This document shows, piece by piece, positions 1 to 4,531 of a stretch of DNA of 7,738 nucleotides (the first letter of the stretch is position 1; every line of letters starts with the position of its first letter). The position numbers and the translations under genes are program-made. The DNA is from Umezawaea sp039922235. Lineage in GTDB: Bacteria; Actinomycetota; Actinomycetes; Mycobacteriales; Pseudonocardiaceae. A model generated the notes under the pieces. It worked only from the letters and a program-made list of their open reading frames with translations, did no database searches and was not told where the DNA came from. Location of the stretch: contig JBDSAJ010000973.1 in the NCBI GenBank assembly GCA_039922235.1, positions 1 through 7,738 on the forward strand. Direction: 5' to 3'.

Positions 1-52
1 ATGCCGATTGACCACTCAACCTTCACGCGCCCGACACGAAGTGGCCGATTTT

Positions 53-109
53 ACTTGGGGGATTTGACCCTTGAACTTGTCGATCGGGCAGGCTCTAGGG
101 GCCCCAAGT
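53..109. repeat. Spaced inverted repeat in the left intergenic region
   Basis: The arm ACTTGGGG (53-60) is matched by CCCCAAGT (102-109), a perfect 8-bp inverted repeat with a 41-base spacer. Extending outward, 10 of 11 positions pair. The spacer has further TTGACCC/CTTGAAC-like pieces and the right arm overlaps a GGGGCCCC palindrome. It could be a folded intergenic element, a terminator for a gene to the left, or a member of an interspersed repeat family. The window has only one copy, so these cannot be separated. Confidence 0.4.
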
Positions 110-206
110 CAAGCCGGACACCCACCCACCACCTACAGCGCTACCGGTTTCCACCCGCACCACCTCAACGCCGAGGAGCCGGCTGCGACGGCCTCCCACG
201 CCGCGA

Positions 207-222
207 CCGCCCCGGAGGGCGG
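207..222 (-). terminator. Possible terminator hairpin after the signalling operon
   Basis: CCGCCC (207-212), a CGGA loop and GGGCGG (217-222) form a perfect six-pair GC stem with a tetraloop. It lies about 80 bases past the stop of the last gene of the minus-strand operon. There is no T tract, which is common for terminators in GC-rich actinobacteria. The stem is short, so chance is a real alternative. Confidence 0.3.
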
Positions 223-304
223 AGCGTGTCGAACTTGCCGCGTGCGCTTGACCCCTTGTCCATGCCAGATCACCTACCCGACCCAACAAACGATCAAACC
301 AACA

Positions 305-742
305 TCACCGAGGCAGCTTCACCACAGTCACGAAGAAATCGTCGATCTGCCGCACCACCTCGATGAACCGGTCAAAATCCACCGGCTTCGTCACGTACGC
401 GTTCGCGTGCAGGTTGTAGCTCCGGAGGATGTCCTCCTCCGCCTCCGACGTCGTCAGCACGACCACCGGGATCGACCGGAAGCGCTCGTCGGCCTTGACC
501 TCGGCCAGCACCTCGCGGCCGTCCATCCGCGGCAGGTTCAGGTCCAGCAGGATCAGGCCGGGTCTGGGGGCGTTGGCGTGCTCACCCTCGCGGCGCAGGA
601 ACTGGAGCGCCTCGACGCCATCGCGGACGATGTGCAGCGAGTTGCGGATCTTGTGGTGCTCGAAGGCTTCCTGCGTCATCAACGCGTCGCCGGGATCGTC
701 CTCGACCAGCAGGACGTCGATCACGCTCAGTGAGTCACTCAT
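305..742 (-). CDS. Single-domain response regulator, Rcp1-like
   Basis: This 145-residue protein is a receiver domain with no output domain. Its expected role is to take a phosphoryl group from a histidine kinase in the cytoplasm. Visible landmarks are the acidic pair D15-D16 (LLVEDDPGD), the phospho-acceptor D67 (LLDLNLP), T97/T98 (VLTTS) and K119 (VTKP). The extended loop after residue 50 and the tail of about 15 residues resemble the Rcp1 group that partners phytochrome-type kinases. I chose ATG 742 because it overlaps the kinase stop by 8 bases (ATGAGTGA) and opens just before the first beta strand. The frame stays open 29 codons further upstream, but that part is antisense-like sequence over the kinase gene. 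A GAGGAA about 13 bases upstream may serve as ribosome binding site, or translation is coupled. It probably acts as a phosphate sink, relay or protein-protein switch for the adjacent kinase. The partner assignment is inference. Confidence 0.93.
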   Translation of the reverse strand: MSDSLSVIDVLLVEDDPGDALMTQEAFEHHKIRNSLHIVRDGVEALQFLRREGEHANAPRPGLILLDLNLPRMDGREVLAEVKADERFRSIPVVVLTTSEAEEDILRSYNLHANAYVTKPVDFDRFIEVVRQIDDFFVTVVKLPR

Positions 743-2285
743 CAGATGTCTCGGATTCCTCGACGACGGGCAGGGTGAACTTGAAGGTGGTGCCGGTGTC
801 CTGGTCGGTGTCCAGCCAGATGGTCCCACCGTGGTACTCGATGATCTTGCGACACATCGCCAGCCCGATACCAGTACCGGGATATGCGTCCTTGTGGTGC
901 AACCGCTGGAAGATCACGAAGATCCGTTCGGCGTACTCGGAGTCGATCCCGATGCCGTTGTCGCTGCACGTGAACGTCCAGAACTCGTCCGTCCGCTCCA
1001 CGGTCAGCTTCACGACCGGGGGCTCGTCGCCGTGGAACTTGAGCGCGTTGCCGACGAGGTTCTGGAACACGCCGCTGAGCAGGGACGCTTCACCGCGCAC
1101 CGTCGGCAGGTCGTCCGGCAGGTCGATCACCGCGCCGTACTCCTGGATTGCGGGCGACAGCGTGCCCACGACCTGCTTCACCACCTCGTCCAGGTGCACC
1201 AGGGTGTGCTCGCGCGCCATGCGACCGACCCGCGAGAACGCCAGCAGGTCGTTGATCAGGATCTGCATCCGCTTGGCGCCGTCCACGGCGAAGCCGATGT
1301 ACTGGTCGGCTCGCTCGTCGAGCTGGCCGCCGTAGCGGCGTTCCAACAGTTGGCAGAAGCTCGCCACCTTGCGCAGCGGCTCCTGGAGGTCGTGCGAGGC
1401 GACGTAGGCGAACTGCTCCAGCTCGGAATTGGAGCGCTGCAGTTCTTTCGACTGCTCGTCGAGCTGCTCGTGGGCGTGCCGGACCGAGTCGAGGTCGGTC
1501 ACGATCCGCACGCGCATCCCGTCGATGTCGTGGCCGAGCATCACGATCTCGCGGGGACCGGTCACGTCGACCTGCCGGGCGAAGTCGCCGGAGGCGACCA
1601 GGCGCACCTGTTCGGCCAAGCCTGCCAGCGGCGCGATGAGGATCCGGTACAGCACCAGTGCCACTACCCCGATGAGCAGGACCATCAGGGTGCCGACGAC
1701 CAGCGACACCCACAGCACGACGGACGCGGTCCGGTCCAGCTTGTTCCGCGCAGCGTCCACGACGACGGCGAGCCTGGCCTCCAGGTCGTCGGTGGCGCGG
1801 CGGAGCCGGTCGAACAGGTCCTTGCCCTGCTGGGTCGTCGCGACCGACGAGGTGGCCCCCTGCGCGCGCACCTGGGCGATCACCGGCTCGGCGTAAGCCG
1901 CGCGCCACTCGACCGCGTACTGGGCGATCCTGTCGAGTTCGGCGGTGAACTCGGGCTGGGTCGCCCCGAGTCGCCTCTTGGCGTTGTTCATCGCGGTCCG
2001 CTCGTCGGACTGGCCGGACAGGTAGGGCTCGAGGAAGTCGTCGCGGCCGCTGAGCGCGAAGCCGCGCACCCCCGTCTCCTGGTTGACGAACGCGTTCGTC
2101 AGCTCCTGCACGTGCCGCCTGGCCGGTCCGACCTGCTCCAGCACGAGCAGCCGCGCGTCGGTCAGCTGGGACAGCGACAGCGCGACGGCGCCTATGCCCC
2201 CACCCGACACGAGGATGAGGATCGCCACAGCGGCGAACAGCAGCCGCTTGGCAGGCCACCGGGTGGTGTAGTCCGGCGAGGTCAT
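735..2285 (-). CDS. CHASE3-HAMP sensor histidine kinase
   Basis: This 516-residue membrane kinase autophosphorylates on histidine and passes phosphate to a receiver. In order it has TM1 (about 15-37), an extracytoplasmic CHASE3 domain (about 40-180, with the hallmark NQETGVRGFALSG at 68-80), TM2 (about 188-213), HAMP (about 213-265), a short coiled coil and HisKA with H298 in ASHDLQEPLRKV. The ATPase domain follows, with N box QNLVGNALKF (408-417), G1 box DNGIGID (442-448) and G2 box GTGIGLAMCRK (470-480). The HDLQEPLR form of the H box is the one seen in phytochrome-like kinases, which fits the Rcp1-like regulator next door. There is no PAS or GAF domain, so CHASE3 is the only evident sensor and its ligand is unknown. 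ATG 2285 overlaps the upstream stop (ATGA), has GGAGAGG five bases before it, and directly precedes TM1. All catalytic boxes are intact. Confidence 0.95.
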   Translation of the reverse strand: MTSPDYTTRWPAKRLLFAAVAILILVSGGGIGAVALSLSQLTDARLLVLEQVGPARRHVQELTNAFVNQETGVRGFALSGRDDFLEPYLSGQSDERTAMNNAKRRLGATQPEFTAELDRIAQYAVEWRAAYAEPVIAQVRAQGATSSVATTQQGKDLFDRLRRATDDLEARLAVVVDAARNKLDRTASVVLWVSLVVGTLMVLLIGVVALVLYRILIAPLAGLAEQVRLVASGDFARQVDVTGPREIVMLGHDIDGMRVRIVTDLDSVRHAHEQLDEQSKELQRSNSELEQFAYVASHDLQEPLRKVASFCQLLERRYGGQLDERADQYIGFAVDGAKRMQILINDLLAFSRVGRMAREHTLVHLDEVVKQVVGTLSPAIQEYGAVIDLPDDLPTVRGEASLLSGVFQNLVGNALKFHGDEPPVVKLTVERTDEFWTFTCSDNGIGIDSEYAERIFVIFQRLHHKDAYPGTGIGLAMCRKIIEYHGGTIWLDTDQDTGTTFKFTLPVVEESETSDE

Positions 2286-3484
2286 CGGGTCCTCTCCGAG
2301 AGCAGCAGGACGGCCATGTCGTCGTCCAGCTCTCCTCCGTTGAGTTCTTCGACGCGGGAGATGAGGGTGTCGAGGAGCACGGACTGCCTGCGCGGCCAGT
2401 CCGGCTCGTTGCCCGCCATGCCCTGGATGAGCGAGATCAGCCGCTCGGAGCCGAGCCGCTCGGTGTCCCCGACGACCCTGCCCTCGACCAGGCCGTCGGT
2501 GTAGAGCATCAGCGTCCACCCCGACGGCAGCGGCACGTCCAGGCCGCTCCACGTGCTGTCGGGGAGCACGCCCAGCGGCAGCCCCGCGCGGTCGCGCGGC
2601 AGCTCCACGACCCGGTCGCCGACCAGCAGCATCGGCTCGGGGTGGCCCGCCAGGTAGATGCGGGCCCAGCGGCGGTCCGGCGAGATCGTCACCATGCACG
2701 CGGTGGTGAACAGGCCGGGCTGGTGACGTTCGTGCACCAGGATCTGGTGCAGCGTGCGCAGCACCTTCCACGGCTCCTGCTCGGCGAGCACCAGCGCGCG
2801 CCACGCGATGCGCAGACACACGCCGAGCGCGGCCTCGTCCGGCCCGTGGCCGCACACGTCGCCGATGATCAGCTGGAGGGTGCCGTCGGCCATCCGGACC
2901 GCGTCGTAGAAGTCGCCGCCGAGCAGCATCCGGCTCCCGCCGGGCCGGTAGCGGGCCTCCAGCGCCAGGTCGTCGCCGTGCATGATCGGCGACGGCAGCA
3001 GGCCGCGTTCGAGCCGGGTCTTCTCCGCCGCGTGCAGCTTCTCGTCGCGCAGCTGACGGGTGGTCTCCTCGGCCCGCTTGCGCTCGACGGCGTAGCGGAT
3101 CCCCCGGATGAGCAGCGCGCCGTCGACCTGGTCCTTCACCAGGTAGTCCTGCGCGCCCGCGGCGACGGCCATGGTGCCCTGCCGCTCGTCGGTCAGACCC
3201 GTGAGCACGAGGATCGCGGCGGGCGAGGCGTGCGCGAGCAGCCTGCGCAGGCCGTCGAGGCCGGTGGTGTCCGGCAGCCCGAGGTCGAGCAGCACGCAGT
3301 CGGCCACCGGGAGGAGCTTCTCGGCCTCCTGGAGGCTGCGGGCACGGGTCAGCTGGACCGGCGCGTCGACCTCCTCCAGGAGCGCTTCGACGAGGACGGC
3401 GTCCCCCTCGTCGTCCTCGACGAGCAGCACGCGCACCGGCCGCGTGGAGACGACGACCTGGTCTGCTTCGATGAAGCTGGGCAC
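2282..3484 (-). CDS. Response regulator fused to PP2C (RsbU/SpoIIE) phosphatase
   Basis: This protein has about 400 residues. An N-terminal receiver (17-135) carries acidic residues D24-D25, phospho-acceptor D67 (LLDLGLP), T95 (LTG) and K117 (LVKD). A charged, probably coiled-coil linker (about 132-165) leads to a PP2C domain of the SpoIIE class. The metal-binding motifs are all present: GGDFYDAV (189-196), GDVCGHG (208-214), YTDGLVE (328-334) and DDDMAVLLL (387-395). Such proteins typically dephosphorylate a STAS anti-anti-sigma factor when the receiver is phosphorylated. The substrate here is unknown because no STAS gene is in the window. It is the first gene of the operon and its stop overlaps the kinase start by four bases. 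The start is uncertain. GTG 3484 is the first valid start before the receiver but has no obvious Shine-Dalgarno, so it may be leaderless. GTG 3436 or 3430, at the start of the first beta strand, are alternatives. The frame stays open upstream to 3856 but that part is antisense to the acyltransferase. Confidence 0.9.
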   Translation of the reverse strand: MPSFIEADQVVVSTRPVRVLLVEDDEGDAVLVEALLEEVDAPVQLTRARSLQEAEKLLPVADCVLLDLGLPDTTGLDGLRRLLAHASPAAILVLTGLTDERQGTMAVAAGAQDYLVKDQVDGALLIRGIRYAVERKRAEETTRQLRDEKLHAAEKTRLERGLLPSPIMHGDDLALEARYRPGGSRMLLGGDFYDAVRMADGTLQLIIGDVCGHGPDEAALGVCLRIAWRALVLAEQEPWKVLRTLHQILVHERHQPGLFTTACMVTISPDRRWARIYLAGHPEPMLLVGDRVVELPRDRAGLPLGVLPDSTWSGLDVPLPSGWTLMLYTDGLVEGRVVGDTERLGSERLISLIQGMAGNEPDWPRRQSVLLDTLISRVEELNGGELDDDMAVLLLSERTR

Positions 3485-3629
3485 GAGCGGGGAGAGTAGT
3501 CGACCGAGATCAGCTACCCCTGTCCGGCGAACCGTTTCGACCTGATTCGATACCCGTCGGTAACGCCTCCGCCGGTCACGGCGGCCACCCGACTGGAACC
3601 GCGCCCACACCGCGGCCGAAGATCCTGGT
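3485..3629. promoter_or_regulatory. Divergent intergenic region with presumed back-to-back promoters
   Basis: These 145 bases separate the minus-strand signalling operon from the plus-strand acyltransferase gene, so promoters for both must lie here or nearby. It has an AT-richer core (about 3530-3565) against a GC-rich background. On the minus strand GGGTAT (3555 to 3550) resembles the -10 element of SigB/SigF-type promoters, but I find no GTTT-like -35 at proper spacing. No sigma-70 pair is convincing on either strand. Confidence 0.4.
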
Positions 3630-4352
3630 ATGAACGAGTCCTCGAAGGCGCTGACCGTGCGCCAGATGGCGGCGCTGACCAGGCGGCTGCCCCGACGTGA
3701 ACGCGGCTTCTGGTTCGGGCTCGCCATCGACCTCCTGTGGCCGATCGTGGTGCTGTTCATCCCGATGCGGATGACCGGCCACGAGCACGTGCCGAAGACC
3801 GGCGGCGTGCTGCTGGCGTTCAACCACATCTCGTTCGCCGACCCGGTCAGCTCCACGGTCTTCGCGCTGGTGTCGGGCCGGGTGCCGCGCTACCTGGCGA
3901 AGGCGAGCCTGTGGCGGCTGCCGCTGGTCGGGTCGATCATGCGGTCCGGCAGGCACGTCCCTGTCGACCGCGGCACGACCCGCGCGGGCGAGGCGCTGAG
4001 CGGCGCGCAGGGCGCGGTGTCCCGCGGCGAGTGCGTGGCCGTGTACCCCGAGGGCACGTTCACCAGCGATCCCGACGGCTGGCCGATGGCGGGCAAGTCG
4101 GGAGTGGCGCGGGCCGCGCTGATCAGCCGCAAGCCGGTGATCCCGGTCGCGCAGTGGGGCACCCAGCGCCTCCTGCCGAGGGGCTCCTTCGTGCCCCGGC
4201 CGCTGCCCCGCAAACGGGTGGACGTCACCGCCGGGCCGGAGGTCGACCTGTCGGACCTCTACGACCTGCCGATGTCCAAGGAGGTGCTGGACAAGGCGAC
4301 CGCCCGGATCATGGCCGCGATCACCGACCTGCTGGTGGACCTGCGCGAGTGA
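3630..4352 (+). CDS. 1-acylglycerol-3-phosphate acyltransferase family protein (PlsC-like)
   Basis: This 240-residue acyltransferase is of the PlsC/LPLAT family. The family transfers an acyl chain from acyl-CoA or acyl-ACP to lysophosphatidic acid or a related acceptor at the inner face of the membrane. The catalytic HX4D motif is NHISFAD (H66, D71). Block II is VPVDRG (110-115), block III is YPEGT (139-143), which binds the acceptor phosphate, and block IV is VIPV (170-173). A hydrophobic stretch at about 28-46 probably anchors the protein in the membrane. Length and motif spacing are normal for the family. ATG 3630 gives the expected short basic N-terminus (RRLPRRERGFWFG), although the upstream sequence shows only a weak ribosome binding site. 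A strong hairpin starts two bases after the stop, so it is probably monocistronic. The exact acceptor cannot be read from sequence; phosphatidylinositol-mannoside or other glycolipid acylation is possible. Confidence 0.93.
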   Translation: MNESSKALTVRQMAALTRRLPRRERGFWFGLAIDLLWPIVVLFIPMRMTGHEHVPKTGGVLLAFNHISFADPVSSTVFALVSGRVPRYLAKASLWRLPLVGSIMRSGRHVPVDRGTTRAGEALSGAQGAVSRGECVAVYPEGTFTSDPDGWPMAGKSGVARAALISRKPVIPVAQWGTQRLLPRGSFVPRPLPRKRVDVTAGPEVDLSDLYDLPMSKEVLDKATARIMAAITDLLVDLRE

Positions 4353-4353
4353 G

Positions 4354-4411
4354 CGGCGGACCCGACCTGGAGACCCCCCGCCCGAACAGTCGCCCCAGGT
4401 CGGGCCCGCCG
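4354..4411 (+). terminator. Strong hairpin terminator after the acyltransferase gene
   Basis: The stem begins two bases after the stop codon. CGGCGG (4354-4359) pairs with CCGCCG (4406-4411). After one A/C mismatch, CCCGACCTGG (4361-4370) pairs with CCAGGTCGGG (4395-4404). That is 16 of 17 pairs around a 24-base C-rich loop. No T tract follows. Position and strength fit an intrinsic terminator of the GC-rich, U-poor type. Confidence 0.7.
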
Positions 4412-4449
4412 GTGATCGACCCGCCCGGCCGGAGCGCCCCGATCACCGG
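4409..4449 (+). repeat. Second hairpin overlapping the first
   Basis: CCGGTGATCG (4409-4418) and CGATCACCGG (4440-4449) form a perfect 10-bp inverted repeat with a 21-base loop that contains a CCGGCCGG palindrome. Its 5' arm shares bases 4409-4411 with the 3' arm of the preceding hairpin, so the two full stems cannot both form completely. It may be a tandem terminator or lie in the leader of the downstream STAND gene. Confidence 0.55.
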
Positions 4450-4469
4450 TACCTGTTCTAGCGCACGTT

Positions 4470-4520
4470 CGTTGTTCAGTGTCGGGAGCCGATGGATGAA
4501 CGACAATCGCTGAACAATCG
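4470..4520. promoter_or_regulatory. Operator-like half-site cluster upstream of the STAND gene
   Basis: TTGTTCAG (4472-4479) and its inverted copy CTGAACAA (4510-4517) are 30 bases apart. On the right side ACAATCG occurs twice (4503-4509 and 4514-4520), 11 bases apart, which places the copies on the same helix face. The cluster ends at the Shine-Dalgarno of the STAND gene. This layout fits a repressor or autoregulator site. No clear -10/-35 pair could be assigned. Confidence 0.4.
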
Positions 4521-4525
4521 GGGAG
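4520..4525 (+). promoter_or_regulatory. Ribosome binding site that fixes the GTG start of the STAND gene
   Basis: GGGGAG lies six bases before GTG 4532, ideal spacing, and supports this GTG as the start. No in-frame ATG precedes the HTH region. Confidence 0.7.
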
Positions 4526-4531
4526 CTGCTG

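Larger units (their letters stand above)
1..304. other. Gene-free left-end region
   Basis: I see no gene I can support in these 304 bases. One plus-strand frame is open from base 1 to 366, and a 64-codon minus-strand frame spans 95-289. Both give low-complexity Arg/Pro/Gly-rich translations with no recognisable domain, and the first runs antisense into the 3' end of the response regulator. The stretch is less GC-rich than the coding DNA around it, especially at 40-80. It contains a spaced inverted repeat (53-60 with 102-109), a GGGGCCCC palindrome (98-105) and a short GC hairpin (207-222). It is the 3' flank of the minus-strand signalling operon. Confidence 0.6.

Noticed and set aside
95..289. 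64-codon minus-strand frame downstream of the response regulator
   Set aside because: Its Gly/Arg/Val-rich translation has no domain and no ribosome binding site, and it overlaps the structured intergenic segment.
1..366. 121-codon plus-strand frame open from the window edge
   Set aside because: It shows no recognisable domain, has an Arg/Pro-rich composition, and overlaps the 3' end of the response regulator on the other strand. It could be the tail of a real gene to the left, but nothing supports this.
429..2504. Long 691-codon open frame on the plus strand
   Set aside because: It lies antisense to the kinase and phosphatase genes, whose motifs are intact. Its translation is Val/Asp/His/Gln-rich with no domain, the usual shadow of a GC-rich gene.
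2642..3499. 285-codon plus-strand open frame
   Set aside because: It is the antisense shadow of the receiver-PP2C gene, with no domain.
3550..3555. GGGTAT on the minus strand as a SigB/SigF-type -10 element
   Set aside because: This would be attractive upstream of an RsbU-like gene, but no GTTT-like -35 occurs 14-18 bases upstream. A hexamer alone is weak evidence.
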